Of a stretch of DNA of 64,000 bases, positions 45,716 to 56,903 are shown piece after piece. This DNA comes from Pseudomonadota bacterium (lineage in GTDB: Bacteria; Pseudomonadota; Gammaproteobacteria; Steroidobacterales; Steroidobacteraceae), in contig JAFEDS010000009.1 of NCBI GenBank assembly GCA_018241505.1, forward strand, positions 124,001-188,000, in the 5' to 3' direction. Positions within the stretch are counted from its first letter, which is position 1, and each line of letters begins with the position of its first letter. The notes beneath the pieces were generated by a model. That model was not told the origin of the DNA. It saw nothing but the letters and a program-made list of their open reading frames with translations, and searched no databases. A program made the translations under genes and the position numbers.

Positions 45716-46854
45716 TACGAGCTCACGAGCTTACGGTGTGAATACAGGGCCATGAGAATACCGAACCCGGCCAGCAGGGTCACGACGGACGTCCCACCAT
45801 AACTGACGAGTGGTAGCGGCACGCCGACGACCGGTAGCAAACCGCTCACCATGCCGGCGTTGATAAACACATACACAAAGAACGTGAGCGCCAGGCTTCC
45901 CGCGACCAGCCGGGCGAAGGTGTCCTGGGTTTGTGTTGACAGGTAGAGGGCGCGGCTGACCACGAACAGGTAGAGCAACAGCAACAGGCCCTGGCCGAGC
46001 AGGCCGAACTCTTCGCCCACCACCGCGAAAATGAAATCGGTGGAGCGTTCAGGCAGAAACTCGAGCTGCGCCTGGCTGCCATTCATCCATCCCTTGCCGA
46101 AGACGCCGCCGGAGCCGATGGCAATCTGGGATTGGATGATGTGATAGCCGGCACCGAGCGGATCGGTCTGCGGGTCGAGGAAGGTCAGCACGCGCTTGCG
46201 TTGGTAGTCGTGCATGAAGCCCCAGCCGGCCCAGGCGCCGGCGATACCAATCACCACCAGGGCTCCCATGATGCGCACCGACAGGCCCGCCATCACAATG
46301 ACGAGCGCGCCCGCGATCGCAATCAGGCAGGCGGTACCGAGATCCGGCTGTACCGCCACGAGACCCACCGGCAGAAGAATCATGCCGGTCAACAACAACA
46401 GGGTGGGGTAACTCGGGGGCAAGGGCCGCTCGTGCAGGAACCAGGCGACGGTCATCGGCACCGCCAGCTTCATGATTTCGGACGGCTGGAAGCGGATGAT
46501 TCCCAAGTCGAGCCAGCGCTGGGCGCCTTTGCCGATGTGACCCACGCCATACACAATGAACAGCAGGAAAACGCCAATCGCGTACAGCCAGGGCGAGGTT
46601 CGCCGCAGGAAGTTGGGATTGACCTGGGCGAGCAACAACATCGCGAAGGTTCCCAGCGCAAGCCGCCCGAGCGTGCGATAGATGACGACCGCGCTCTGTC
46701 CGGAGGCGCTGTACAGAATAATCAGGCCGTACACGGCCACCAGCGCCAGCCCGATGATCAGCGGACCATCCAGCTTCAGGGCGAACAGAACGCGGGCCGC
46801 GCCGGTCAAGGTGCGCCGCGTTCGCGAGCCCGTGGTGACTTCTTCGTAAATCAT
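45715..46854 (-). CDS. rodA: Rod shape-determining peptidoglycan glycosyltransferase RodA
   Basis: A SEDS-family glycosyltransferase that polymerises lipid II in the elongasome with PBP2. 379 residues with ~10 membrane segments. The motifs LLAQVNPNFLRRTSPWLYAI, FQPSEIMKLAVPM, QPDLGTACLIA (catalytic Asp) and the C-terminal PLVSYGGTSVVTLL are intact. It begins 5 bp after mrdA, its obligate partner. Confidence 0.97.
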   Translation of the reverse strand: MIYEEVTTGSRTRRTLTGAARVLFALKLDGPLIIGLALVAVYGLIILYSASGQSAVVIYRTLGRLALGTFAMLLLAQVNPNFLRRTSPWLYAIGVFLLFIVYGVGHIGKGAQRWLDLGIIRFQPSEIMKLAVPMTVAWFLHERPLPPSYPTLLLLTGMILLPVGLVAVQPDLGTACLIAIAGALVIVMAGLSVRIMGALVVIGIAGAWAGWGFMHDYQRKRVLTFLDPQTDPLGAGYHIIQSQIAIGSGGVFGKGWMNGSQAQLEFLPERSTDFIFAVVGEEFGLLGQGLLLLLYLFVVSRALYLSTQTQDTFARLVAGSLALTFFVYVFINAGMVSGLLPVVGVPLPLVSYGGTSVVTLLAGFGILMALYSHRKLVSS

Positions 46855-46859
46855 TCCAG

Positions 46860-48863
46860 TTACCCCGTCTTTCCGGTTGACGGAGCCGGCGCGGTCGCCT
46901 GCTTCTGATCCGGTACATTGGCGTCGGCCGGAACCTGTCGCGGGGGCGGCAACGATTGGTTGGTCGGGTCAGGTGGCTTCAGCTTTCCGTCGTCACCCAG
47001 CAGGTAGGCATCCAACACCTTACGTGCGATGGGGGCAGCGGCGCTGGCACCCCAGCCGCCGTTCTCGACAATGACCGCCAGGGCGATGCGCGGTTGGTCC
47101 GCAGGCGCGAACGCAATGAACCAGGAGTGGTCGCGCAAACGCTCCGCCACGGTTTTCTCGTTGTAGCGCTCGTTCTGGCCGACGCTGAAGACCTGTGCCG
47201 TCCCGGTCTTTCCCGCGATCTGGTAGGCCGCGTTCTTTCCCACGGCCAGGGCCGCGGTACCATGGGTGACCGCACCGATCATCCCCGTGTAGATCCGATC
47301 CCACTGCTCGGGCGTGGCGAGCGTAATGTCAGGTTCGCGAATGGGCGCGAGCGGTTTCAACTCACCGGTCAGCGCATCGCGAAAACCGGTGACCAGTCTG
47401 GGTTTGAACACCTTGCCGCGCGAGGCCAGCACCGAGACGTAGTGGGCCATCTGCAGCGGAGTGACGTTCAGGTAGCCTTGGCCGATACCAAAGTTCACGG
47501 TCTCACCGGGGAACCAGATCTTGTCCCCCGGTCGCGAAAAATGCGCGGCCTTCCACGCGCGGTCCGGCAGCAGGCCGTGCAACTCACCGCTGATGTCGAT
47601 CCCGGTTGAATGGCCAAAGCCGAAGGGCGCCATGAAGGAGGCGATGTGATCGACACCAATCTGATCGGCCAACCCGTAAAAGTACACGTCGCAGGATTTG
47701 GCAATGGCCTCGGTGAGGTTCATCCAGCCGTGGCGGCCGCCCTTACCTTCGCGATACAGGTGTGCGCTGCCCGGTAAGTGAAACTGACCGGCGCAGAAGC
47801 GGGTCTGCTCGGGATCCACCACATGATAGGCGAGTCCGGCGAGCGCGATGACCGGTTTGACTGTCGATCCCGGCGGATAGACGCCCCGCATGGCGCGATC
47901 GAGCAGGGGCGTGTCGATATCGTCTTTCAGAGTCGTGTATTCGGATTTGGTGATACCGCGCCCGAACATGTTGGGATCGAATCCGGGACGGCTCGTCATC
48001 GCAATAACGTCGCCGTTGTTGGGGTCGATGGCGACCAGTGCGCCGCGCCGGCCGTTGAAAGCTTCTTCGGCCGTACGCTGTGTCTTCAGATCCATCGCCA
48101 GGACGATGTCATCGCCCGCCGTAGGTGCGTGGGTGTGCAGGGTAGGAATGAACGCACCCTGCTTCTCGACTGAGCGGCCTTGGGCATTGACGAGAATTTC
48201 ACGGGATCCATTGACGCCGTGGAGTTTGGTCTCGTACGCGCTTTCCACACCCTGCTTGCCAATCAACGCTGTGCCGGAGTAGGCAGCGCGATCGATGCGT
48301 GCGAGGTCAGATTCACTGATGGCACCCACGTAGCCCAGCGCATGCACGCCGAGATCACCGTTGGGATAGGAGCGTGTCTGACGAGTCTTGATATCCAGGC
48401 CCTGGAATTCAAAGCGGCGAACCGCAAATCGCGCAACGTCCTCATCAGACATGCGCAGGCGCACCGGGACGCTGTCAAACGCACGGCGGGAGCGAATCGT
48501 CTTCTTCAGCTCGTCCACGTCTTCCGCCCGAATCAGGTCGAGCGCCACGAGGCCATTCAGAGCGGCCTGCAGGTTGGGGACTTCTTCGGGGACGAGCTCG
48601 AGCTGGTAGGCAGGCTGATTGCCCGCGACGACGTCGCCGTGGCGGTCCAGGATCAAGCCGCGCGCAGCCGGAATCGGCTCAGTACGAACGCGGTTTCCTT
48701 GCGAGAGCTCCGCGTAGTAGTCGTGCCGGATGACTTGCAACAGGAACAACCGGCCCAGCAAACCTAACGTCAACAGTGCGATCAGCGCGCCCGCGACAAT
48801 GGCGCGCTGGTCGAACAAGCGCTGCTCGCTCCAATGGTCTTTGATGTGCACGCCACGAGCCAT
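46860..48863 (-). CDS. mrdA: Penicillin-binding protein 2 (transpeptidase) MrdA
   Basis: Class B PBP of the elongasome, crosslinking peptidoglycan with RodA. 667 residues: a single N-terminal membrane anchor (~20-40), a pedestal domain, and a transpeptidase domain with SxxK in YPPGSTVKPVIALAG, SxD in AKSCDVYFYGLAD and KTG in IAGKTGTAQVF. The C-terminal ~40 residues are Pro/Ala-rich. 18 bp separate it from mreD. Confidence 0.97.
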   Translation of the reverse strand: MARGVHIKDHWSEQRLFDQRAIVAGALIALLTLGLLGRLFLLQVIRHDYYAELSQGNRVRTEPIPAARGLILDRHGDVVAGNQPAYQLELVPEEVPNLQAALNGLVALDLIRAEDVDELKKTIRSRRAFDSVPVRLRMSDEDVARFAVRRFEFQGLDIKTRQTRSYPNGDLGVHALGYVGAISESDLARIDRAAYSGTALIGKQGVESAYETKLHGVNGSREILVNAQGRSVEKQGAFIPTLHTHAPTAGDDIVLAMDLKTQRTAEEAFNGRRGALVAIDPNNGDVIAMTSRPGFDPNMFGRGITKSEYTTLKDDIDTPLLDRAMRGVYPPGSTVKPVIALAGLAYHVVDPEQTRFCAGQFHLPGSAHLYREGKGGRHGWMNLTEAIAKSCDVYFYGLADQIGVDHIASFMAPFGFGHSTGIDISGELHGLLPDRAWKAAHFSRPGDKIWFPGETVNFGIGQGYLNVTPLQMAHYVSVLASRGKVFKPRLVTGFRDALTGELKPLAPIREPDITLATPEQWDRIYTGMIGAVTHGTAALAVGKNAAYQIAGKTGTAQVFSVGQNERYNEKTVAERLRDHSWFIAFAPADQPRIALAVIVENGGWGASAAAPIARKVLDAYLLGDDGKLKPPDPTNQSLPPPRQVPADANVPDQKQATAPAPSTGKTG

Positions 48864-48881
48864 GCTGGAGGTCCCGTTCCG

Positions 48882-49355
48882 TTACCGGCGCCGGTCGTTG
48901 GTCAGGTTGAGAAGCGCGGCGACCGGCGCCCAGAGAATCGCCCCGGTGACGGTGTGCACCCATCGCAGCGGATTGGTGATCGGGTGATGAGTCCACCCGT
49001 CAATGAAGAAGAGTAGGGCTTCATAGGCCAGCAGCACCGCGAACACGATCAAGGATTGTTGAAACGCGGGCTTGGAGCGGATTTTCTGGTGCTCGCGCAC
49101 CGCAACGAAAGTGATGGTGGTCAGTGCAAGGGCGTGCTCGCCCAAGACGGGACTTTGAAATACATCGAGCATCAGGCCGGAGAAGAAACCCAACGCAATG
49201 CCCCCCGCGCGCGGCGAGGCGATTGACCAATACAGCACCGTCAGCACCAGAAACATCGGCCGCACGAGCGCGAGGGTTGTCGGCAGAGGCAGCACGGTGA
49301 GTATCAGCGCCAGAAGCGCTGTGAGCAGCATGGCGCCGCGCGCTTCGCGGTTCAT
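48882..49355 (-). CDS. mreD: Rod shape-determining protein MreD
   Basis: A 157-residue integral membrane protein with five to six hydrophobic segments, which bridges MreC to the MreB cytoskeleton. The family features are PMFLVLTVLYWSIASPRAGGI and FFSGLMLDVFQSPVLGEHAL. Its ATG overlaps the mreC stop by 4 nt. Confidence 0.93.
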   Translation of the reverse strand: MNREARGAMLLTALLALILTVLPLPTTLALVRPMFLVLTVLYWSIASPRAGGIALGFFSGLMLDVFQSPVLGEHALALTTITFVAVREHQKIRSKPAFQQSLIVFAVLLAYEALLFFIDGWTHHPITNPLRWVHTVTGAILWAPVAALLNLTNDRRR

Positions 49356-50488
49356 TGCGGCGGCCTCGGCTGGGTCGTTTTGGGCTCTGGCTTCGGCGGA
49401 ATGTCTTCCTCCGAGGGCGGGCCTTCCTCCACATCTTCCTTAGGCGCGGGCGTCGCGGGCTTGGGCGGCTTTGTCGCTGCTGGCTTCGGCTGTGTCGAAA
49501 GCGTTGCCGCATCGCCAGGCGAAGGCGCTGGCTGTGGCGTTGCTGGAACGGCCGCCGGAGGCGGAGCCTTATGCGGTGGTGCTGCCTGTGGCTGCATCTT
49601 GGAGTTCCCCGTCTTGGCGTCGCCGCCGTTCAGGGAGACAGGCGCCGCCGGGTGTCCCTCGCGGAACCAGACGAGCATGACCTCACGGTCAATGTTCATG
49701 CTCGCAAAGGGCTCAGCCCGCACCTGGGCAAGCGGTTGCACCGCATCACGATGAACCTCAACCACCCGGCCAACGGGGTAGCCGGCCGGGAACACCCCAC
49801 CTAACCCCGACGTCATCAGGACGTCGCCTGCTTTGACATCGGCATTGGCGGGTAAGTAGGGAAGCGCGAGCGACGCAGTGTCGCCGGTACCAACGGCTAT
49901 GGTCCGCAAGCCGGTCCGTTCAATCTGTACCGGAACGGCGTGCTCGGGATCGGTGATCAGAATGACTTCAGCACTGAATGGACCGACATGAGTCGTTTGT
50001 CCCAGCAGCCCCTTGTCGTCCATAACGGCCTGTCCCTTGAACAAGCCGTTGCGCGTACCTCGATTGACGAGCACACGCTGACGCAAGCTATTGAGCTGAA
50101 TGTCCACAATCTCCGCGACGATCCAACGCTCCGCGACGGGTGGCAGGGCCTCCTGCAGACCCCGAAGCTGGTCATTCTCGTGCGCGAGCGCTTCGTAACG
50201 CATGGACCGGAGTTCCAGCTCGCGGTTCCGGGTGATCAGGCGGGCGTTTTCAGCTCGTAAGGCGTCCCGTGTCGCAACGCTCTCCTGGATCCACCGCCAG
50301 GCGGCCGAGGGTGAGCTGACGGCGAGCTCGATGGGATAGGCGGCAATGCTCAGGCCGTAGCGGATCTGTTCGAGATATTCCCCTTTCTGATCGAGGAACA
50401 TGATGACGATCGACAGGATCGCATACAGCGTGAAGCGGAAACCCGGGGAGCCTCCCCGGGCGGAGCTGGCCCCTGTGCCGAAGGCCAT
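49352..50488 (-). CDS. mreC: Rod shape-determining protein MreC with long Pro-rich C-terminal tail
   Basis: Periplasmic scaffold of the elongasome. A single TM (~20-38) is followed by a coiled coil (ENARLITRNRELELRSMRYE, ~77-96) and the beta-domain (VNRGTRNGLFKGQAVMDDKG, VLITDPEHAVPVQIERTG-like sequence). Residues ~278-378 are an Ala/Pro-rich tail ending in an acidic EDVEEGPPSEED stretch. This makes the 378-residue protein longer than many MreC. The start ATG is 23 bp after mreB. Confidence 0.95.
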   Translation of the reverse strand: MAFGTGASSARGGSPGFRFTLYAILSIVIMFLDQKGEYLEQIRYGLSIAAYPIELAVSSPSAAWRWIQESVATRDALRAENARLITRNRELELRSMRYEALAHENDQLRGLQEALPPVAERWIVAEIVDIQLNSLRQRVLVNRGTRNGLFKGQAVMDDKGLLGQTTHVGPFSAEVILITDPEHAVPVQIERTGLRTIAVGTGDTASLALPYLPANADVKAGDVLMTSGLGGVFPAGYPVGRVVEVHRDAVQPLAQVRAEPFASMNIDREVMLVWFREGHPAAPVSLNGGDAKTGNSKMQPQAAPPHKAPPPAAVPATPQPAPSPGDAATLSTQPKPAATKPPKPATPAPKEDVEEGPPSEEDIPPKPEPKTTQPRPPQ

Positions 50489-50511
50489 TCAAAGGCTCCC
50501 TTGAATAAGCG

Positions 50512-51624
<1,113 letters not shown>

Positions 51625-51638
<14 letters not shown>

Positions 51639-51653
51639 GGCAACATGTATGAT
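51625..51653 (+). promoter_or_regulatory. Candidate sigma-70 promoter for gatCAB
   Basis: AGGACA (51625-51630) and TATGAT (51648-51653) with a 17-base spacer, ~50 bases upstream of the gatC ATG in the 145-bp divergent gap. It overlaps the candidate mreB promoter, so the two may compete for polymerase. Confidence 0.35.
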
Positions 51654-51703
51654 TTTGGGCTGCTTTTCGCATTTGTTGTCTCACTACTCGTGAACTCGAT
51701 CCC

Positions 51704-51994
51704 ATGGCACTGACACGCGAACAGATTGAAAACATCGCGCATCTGGCGCGCCTCGAGCTTCAGCCGGCCGAGCTGGCTGTCTATCAGCAGAGCTTGTCAT
51801 CGATTTTTGATTTTGTCGGCGAGCTGGACAAGGCCGATACCGCCAATGTCGCCCCCATGGCCCACCCACTACCCGGACAGTCCCAACGGCTGCGGGCGGA
51901 CGTCGTCACGGAAACCGATCATCACGAGCGCAATCAGAAGAATGCCCCGCAGGTTGCGGCGGCCCTGTACCTGGTACCGAAGGTAATCGAGTGA
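51704..51994 (+). CDS. gatC: Asp/Glu-tRNA amidotransferase subunit GatC
   Basis: A 96-residue subunit that stabilises GatA in the GatCAB complex. [20 protein letters not shown] and [19 protein letters not shown] are the family landmarks. ATG 51704. It overlaps gatA by 4 nt (ATGA-type, here GTGA with a GTG start for gatA). Confidence 0.97.
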   Translation: MALTREQIENIAHLARLELQPAELAVYQQSLSSIFDFVGELDKADTANVAPMAHPLPGQSQRLRADVVTETDHHERNQKNAPQVAAALYLVPKVIE

Positions 51995-53451
51995 AGCCTC
52001 ATCTGCTGTCATTGACGCAGCTCGCCAAGGGGCTGCGGGCCAAGGAATATTCGAGCGTGGAGCTCGTGCGCGGCTTTCTGGACCGGCTCGAGGCCCACCA
52101 ACCGATGCTGAACGCGATGGTCACCATCCTGCGTGAACCCGCTCTCGCTGCTGCGCAAACAGCCGACCGGGACCTGGCTGCCGGACGTGGCGGTCCTTTG
52201 ACGGGACTGCCCATTGTGCACAAGGACCTGTTTTGCACCGAGGGTGTGCGCACCACCTGCGGCTCGCACATGCTCGACAACTTTGTGTCGCCCTATGACG
52301 CCACGGTGGTCGCGAAGCTCAAGTCCGCCGGGGCCATCACACTCGCCAAGGCGAACATGGATGAGTTCGCGATGGGCTCGTCCAATGAGACGAGCTACTT
52401 TGGACCCGTTCGCAACCCCTGGAACACCGACCTGGTGCCGGGAGGCTCATCGGGCGGTTCGGCCGCCGCCGTTGGTGCGCGGCTCGTGCCTGCTGCGACC
52501 GCGACTGACACGGGTGGCTCCATCCGTCAGCCCGCCGCTCTGTGCGGTGTGACGGGCATCAAGCCAACCTATGGTCGAGTGTCCCGCTACGGGATGATTG
52601 CGTTTGCTTCCAGTCTCGATCAGGGCGGAGTGATCACGACCTCCGCGGCTGATGCGGCGCTGCTCATGCGCGAGATGTCTGGTTTCGATCCTAACGATTC
52701 CACCAGCGTCGACCGGCCGGTCCCTGACTACGTGGCGGAGCTCGATGCGCCGTTGGCCGGACTGAAGATCGGACTGCTCAAGGAATTCTTTGACAAGGGA
52801 CTGGATGCGGAAAATGAGAAGCGCGTCCGCGCGGCGCTGGCCGTGTACGAGAAGCTCGGCGCGAAATTGAAGGAAGTGAGCCTGCCGAATCTGCCGCTGT
52901 CAGTGCCCGCGTACTACGTGGTCGCTCCTGCGGAGTGCTCATCAAACCTTGCCCGGTTCGACGGCGTGCGCTTTGGGCATCGGGCGAAAGACCCGCGCGA
53001 CCTCATGGATCTCTACAAGCGCTCGCGTGGCGAAGGGTTTGGGGCCGAGGTAAAGCGCCGGATCATGACGGGGACCTATGTGCTCTCGGCCGGTTACTAC
53101 GATGCGTACTACTTGAAGGCTCAGAAGGTTCGGCAATTGATTGCCGCTGACTTCAAGCGTGCGTTCGCCGAGGTGGACGTGTTGATGGGGCCAACGACGC
53201 CGACGCCGGCGTTTTCGATCGGTGCCAAGACATCCGATCCGATCACGATGTACCTGAACGATATCTACACCATTGGTGCGAACCTCGCGGGCTTGCCCGC
53301 CATGTCCATTCCGTGTGGATTGGTCGGGGGGTTGCCGGTTGGATTGCAGATTGTGGGGCCCCATTTCAGTGAAGGTAAGCTGTTGAACGCGGCGCACGCG
53401 TTCCAGAAGGAGACTGACTGGCACTCCAGGGTGCCGGAGCGATTTTCATGA
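51991..53451 (+). CDS. gatA: Asp/Glu-tRNA amidotransferase subunit GatA
   Basis: Glutaminase subunit that releases ammonia for transamidation of misacylated Glu-tRNA(Gln) or Asp-tRNA(Asn). 486 residues. The Ser-cisSer-Lys triad is visible: Lys in [12 protein letters not shown] (~77), then [13 protein letters not shown] and [15 protein letters not shown]. The GTG start overlaps gatC and the stop overlaps gatB (ATGA). Confidence 0.98.
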   Translation: MKPHLLSLTQLAKGLRAKEYSSVELVRGFLDRLEAHQPMLNAMVTILREPALAAAQTADRDLAAGRGGPLTGLPIVHKDLFCTEGVRTTCGSHMLDNFVSPYDATVVAKLKSAGAITLAKANMDEFAMGSSNETSYFGPVRNPWNTDLVPGGSSGGSAAAVGARLVPAATATDTGGSIRQPAALCGVTGIKPTYGRVSRYGMIAFASSLDQGGVITTSAADAALLMREMSGFDPNDSTSVDRPVPDYVAELDAPLAGLKIGLLKEFFDKGLDAENEKRVRAALAVYEKLGAKLKEVSLPNLPLSVPAYYVVAPAECSSNLARFDGVRFGHRAKDPRDLMDLYKRSRGEGFGAEVKRRIMTGTYVLSAGYYDAYYLKAQKVRQLIAADFKRAFAEVDVLMGPTTPTPAFSIGAKTSDPITMYLNDIYTIGANLAGLPAMSIPCGLVGGLPVGLQIVGPHFSEGKLLNAAHAFQKETDWHSRVPERFS

Positions 53452-54887
53452 GTGAGTGGGAAACAGTGATCGGGCTGGAGATTCACGCTCAGCTCGCAAC
53501 GAAGTCCAAGATTTTCTCCGGCTCGGCGACGGCGTACGGCGCGCCGCCGAATGCGCAAGCGAACCTCGTGGACCTGGGATATCCGGGCGTGCTGCCGGTG
53601 TTGAATGGCGAAGCGGTGCGCATGGCCGTGAAATTCGGTCTGTCAGTGGGCGCCCAGATCTCGCGTCACTCGGTGTTCGCGCGGAAGAATTACTTTTACC
53701 CCGACCTGCCCAAGGGCTATCAGATCAGCCAGTACGAGCTGCCGATTGTGGCCAAGGGCTCGATTGAGATTGTCCTGGACGATGGCGCGAAGAAAGTCAT
53801 CGGTGTCACCCGTGCGCATCTGGAAGAGGATGCGGGCAAGTCGCTGCATGAAGGTTTGCCAGGGGTGTCCGGCATTGATCTGAATCGTGCGGGCACGCCG
53901 CTGGTTGAGATTGTGTCCGAGCCGGATATGCGCTCAGCCAAGGAAGCTGTCGCGTACATGAAGAAGGTGCACACACTCGTGCGCTACCTCGAAATCTGCG
54001 ACGGCAACATGCAGGAAGGCTCGTTCCGCTGTGATGCCAACGTATCGGTGCGCAAGAAGGGCGCCGAGAAGTACGGCACGCGAGCGGAAATCAAAAACCT
54101 GAATTCGTTCCGCTTTGTTGAGAAGGCCATCAACTACGAGGTGGCGCGCCAGATCGATGTCATTGAGTCGGGCGGCAAGGTCGTGCAGGAAACGCGTCTC
54201 TATGATCCTGACAAGGGTGAGACGCGATCAATGCGTTCCAAGGAAGAAGCCAACGACTACCGTTACTTCCCCGATCCGGATCTGCTGCCGGTCGAGCTCG
54301 ATGATGCGTTTATTGCGAACATCCGCACGACACTGCCCGAGCTGCCGGACCAGAAGGCGGTGCGTTTCAGCAGCCAGTACGGACTGTCGGAGTACGACGC
54401 TGGCGTGTTGACTGCTTCGCGTGAGCTCGCTGATTACTATGAAGCGGTCGCGCGTGAAGTGCCCAAGGAGCCGAAGCTGGCGGCCAACTGGGTGATGGGT
54501 GAGCTCGCGGCGGCGCTCAACAAAGAGGGGCTGGAGGTTGATTCGGGCAAGCTGCCGGCCGCGCGGCTGGCGGGTCTTCTGAAGCGCATCGCGGACCAGA
54601 CCATTTCGGGGAAGATCGCCAAGGAAGTGTTTGAGGCCATGTGGGCGTCCGGCGCCGAAGCGGATGCCATCATTGCGGAAAAGGGACTCAAACAGATCAC
54701 TGACACTTCGGCCATTGAAAAGGCCATTGATGAGGTGATGGCGAAGAATCCGGGCCAGTTGGCGGATTTCCGCGCGGGCAAGGACAAGCTGTTCGGGTTC
54801 TTTGTGGGTCAGGTCATGAAGGCCACCGGCGGCAAAGCCAACCCGGCGCAGTTGAATGAGCTCTTGAAGAAGAAGTTACCTGGTTGA
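53448..54887 (+). CDS. gatB: Asp/Glu-tRNA amidotransferase subunit GatB
   Basis: Kinase/transamidase subunit that phosphorylates and amidates the tRNA-bound Glu or Asp. 479 residues. [20 protein letters not shown] at the start, [20 protein letters not shown], the [12 protein letters not shown] signature and the C-terminal YqeY-like helical tail (ELLKKKLPG) are present. The start overlaps gatA. The next gene, hslO, begins 33 bp after the stop. Confidence 0.98.
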   Translation: MSEWETVIGLEIHAQLATKSKIFSGSATAYGAPPNAQANLVDLGYPGVLPVLNGEAVRMAVKFGLSVGAQISRHSVFARKNYFYPDLPKGYQISQYELPIVAKGSIEIVLDDGAKKVIGVTRAHLEEDAGKSLHEGLPGVSGIDLNRAGTPLVEIVSEPDMRSAKEAVAYMKKVHTLVRYLEICDGNMQEGSFRCDANVSVRKKGAEKYGTRAEIKNLNSFRFVEKAINYEVARQIDVIESGGKVVQETRLYDPDKGETRSMRSKEEANDYRYFPDPDLLPVELDDAFIANIRTTLPELPDQKAVRFSSQYGLSEYDAGVLTASRELADYYEAVAREVPKEPKLAANWVMGELAAALNKEGLEVDSGKLPAARLAGLLKRIADQTISGKIAKEVFEAMWASGAEADAIIAEKGLKQITDTSAIEKAIDEVMAKNPGQLADFRAGKDKLFGFFVGQVMKATGGKANPAQLNELLKKKLPG

Positions 54888-54919
54888 GATAGCACTACTG
54901 ATGCCCCATTCTGTGGGTC

Positions 54920-55837
54920 ATGAGTGAATCCAAGCAGCCGGCCGGCGATTTAGTGCGTCGGTTTATTGTTGAGAATCAACCGGTTCGGGGCCACTGGGTG
55001 CGCCTCGACGCGGCCTGGCGCGAGCTGTGCGCCCATTCCGATTACCCGCAGCCCGTTCGGGAGCTGCTGGGGCAGGCGGTGGCCGCCTCGGTTCTCTTTG
55101 CCGCCACACTGAAGTTCAAAGGGACTCTGACGCTGCAGCTACAGGGCGATGGAGCGGTCGGCCTGCTGGTCGCGCAGTGCACGCATGACTACCGTCTGCG
55201 CGCTGTGGCGCGATTCGACGCCGAGCGAGTGGCGGAAATCGATTCGCAGGACGCGTTTCGCAAGCTCGTCGGCACCAAGGGCCGCGTTGCGGTGACTGTG
55301 GAAGCAGATGAGCGCAGTAGCCGGTATCAAGGCATCGTGCCTCTTCACGGCGAGTCGCTCGCCGATTCGCTGGAGGCCTACTTCGCGTCATCCGAGCAGT
55401 TGCCGACGCGCCTGATTCTCGCGGCTGACGATGATCGTGGCGCCGGCTTCCTCGTGCAGAAAGTGCCCGGCGCTGCGAGCGCCGACGAATCCCATATCGA
55501 AACCACCTGGCGCGATGCTCAAAAGGGCATCGAGAAGCTCAGTGCCGCGGATTTGCTCAACCGCCCGGTTGAGGAGTTGCTGGAGCGCGGGTTCGCCGAG
55601 CACGACATGCGGCTGTTCCGGGGTGCGCCGGTGCAGTTCGAATGCCGCTGCAATCAGGCGCGTGTGTCGGGGCTGCTTCGGGGACTCGGCGCCGAAGAGG
55701 TGAAGGGCATTCTGCAGGAGCAGGGCGCCGTAACCGTGACGTGCGAGTTCTGCCATCGGCCTTATCGGTTTGGCCCGGCGGACATTGAAGCGTTGTTTCC
55801 CGATTCGACTGTTCCTGGATCGTCTTCCATTCACTGA
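54920..55837 (+). CDS. hslO: Redox-regulated chaperone Hsp33 (HslO)
   Basis: A holdase chaperone activated by oxidation of a zinc-bound Cys4 centre. 305 residues, a little longer than E. coli (292). The redox centre CRC (in FECRCNQ) and CEFC (in VTCEFCHRPYRF) is intact near 240-275. The linker region EEVKGILQEQGAVTVTCEF lies between them. The N-terminal core contains QLQGDGAVGLLVAQC and other Hsp33 motifs. Confidence 0.96.
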   Translation: MSESKQPAGDLVRRFIVENQPVRGHWVRLDAAWRELCAHSDYPQPVRELLGQAVAASVLFAATLKFKGTLTLQLQGDGAVGLLVAQCTHDYRLRAVARFDAERVAEIDSQDAFRKLVGTKGRVAVTVEADERSSRYQGIVPLHGESLADSLEAYFASSEQLPTRLILAADDDRGAGFLVQKVPGAASADESHIETTWRDAQKGIEKLSAADLLNRPVEELLERGFAEHDMRLFRGAPVQFECRCNQARVSGLLRGLGAEEVKGILQEQGAVTVTCEFCHRPYRFGPADIEALFPDSTVPGSSSIH

Positions 55838-55916
55838 CGGTTTTCCTCTACTGTTTCAATGATGAGTCAATCCCCAGCTCAGGGCGGCGGCTGCGTGTCG
55901 TTCTGATTCAAGGGGG

Positions 55917-55945
55917 TTGTCGGCTGGCCTCATCTGCCGTATTGT
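55917..55945 (+). promoter_or_regulatory. Candidate sigma-70 promoter of the arsR-metF-metH operon
   Basis: TTGTCG (55917-55922) and TATTGT (55940-55945) are 17 bases apart. The expected start point (~55952) falls inside the adjoining palindrome, so a bound repressor would block transcription. Confidence 0.45.
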
Positions 55946-55974
55946 AATTAAAGGTTTGTGCAATCCTTTAATTA
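55945..55974. promoter_or_regulatory. 10-10-10 palindrome overlapping the arsR start codon, probable operator
   Basis: Perfect inverted arms TAATTAAAGG (55945-55954) and CCTTTAATTA (55965-55974) flank a 10-base spacer. The right arm ends on the A of the ATG of the ArsR-type gene. The AT-rich sequence stands out in a GC-rich surround. The symmetry and position suit an ArsR-family dimer acting as autorepressor. Confidence 0.65.
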
Positions 55975-56903
55975 TGGCAACACAGGCACCTGAATTAATT
56001 GCGTGGCTGCGGGCTGCGGGCGAACCCAGCCGCCTCCGCCTGCTCGCTCTGTGTGATCAAGGGGATCTGAGCGTTTCCGACCTGGCCCAAGCGGTTGGCC
56101 AGAGTGAGCCGCGTGTCTGCCGGCACCTGCGCATCCTGAGTGAAGCGGGACTCATTGAAAGGATTCGCAATGGCCAGTGGGTGCACTACCGGCTGACGCC
56201 CAGTCAGGCCGCCGCCAGCTTTGTGAAGGGCCTGTTGGCCCAGCTCGATCGCGGCGATCCCGTCTTTGCCCGCGACATGGATCGCGCACTGGAGGATTCA
56301 GAGGCGGGTCCGGCATCGCGGACCGCGGAGTCGAGGCTGGGGCGCGCGCTTAAAGGCTTCATTGAAGGCAACGCCGCCGCAGGTCAGGTGGATTCCGCCC
56401 TGGTCGTGGGTGTTGAACACCTGGAGCTGCTCGAAAGCGCTGCCGCGGGCGCGGCTCAGTGCACGGCCATTGCTCATTCCAAGCGCGCCGCCCAGAGCGC
56501 CCGCGCGTTTGCCGAGCGGCGTGGCTTCAACTGCCGCGTGTTGGTTGCAAGCGGCGCGGATGGTTTGGATGACCGCGACCTGGCTCGTCTGGGCCAGACT
56601 TTCAATCGTGTCATGGTGGATCGCTTAGCGATTGCCAACAGTGAGCTCACCAGCCTGCTGGCCCAGGCACGGCGCGCACTCGCGCCCAACGGACGCTTGT
56701 GGGTGTTTGAGCGTTACGAGTCCCTGGAAATCTCCCGCGAGAAGTCCGCCGAAAACCCCCTGGCGCGCCTGCGGCGCCTGCTGATTGAACAAGGCCTGAG
56801 CTGCGAGCACCTGAGTCCCATTGAAGAGGCCGACGAGCACGTACTCGCGGCAGTTGCCGCCCCGGTGGCAAACAGGGAAGTAACCCAATTGAGGCGCGCA
56901 TGA
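55974..56903 (+). CDS. ArsR-family regulator fused to a degenerate methyltransferase domain (SahR-like)
   Basis: 309 residues from ATG 55974. The ArsR winged helix (residues ~5-75: AAGEPSRLRLLALCDQGDLS, EPRVCRHLRILSEAGLIERI) is followed by a Rossmann methyltransferase-like domain (~110-290). Its glycine-rich SAM motif I is replaced by ALVVGVEHLELLE, while the late part ARRALAPNGRLWVFERYE is kept. No metal-site cysteines typical of ArsR are visible in the helix. With metF and metH directly downstream, it resembles SahR-type regulators sensing S-adenosylhomocysteine/SAM. The ligand assignment is inferred. Confidence 0.88.
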   Translation: MATQAPELIAWLRAAGEPSRLRLLALCDQGDLSVSDLAQAVGQSEPRVCRHLRILSEAGLIERIRNGQWVHYRLTPSQAAASFVKGLLAQLDRGDPVFARDMDRALEDSEAGPASRTAESRLGRALKGFIEGNAAAGQVDSALVVGVEHLELLESAAAGAAQCTAIAHSKRAAQSARAFAERRGFNCRVLVASGADGLDDRDLARLGQTFNRVMVDRLAIANSELTSLLAQARRALAPNGRLWVFERYESLEISREKSAENPLARLRRLLIEQGLSCEHLSPIEEADEHVLAAVAAPVANREVTQLRRA

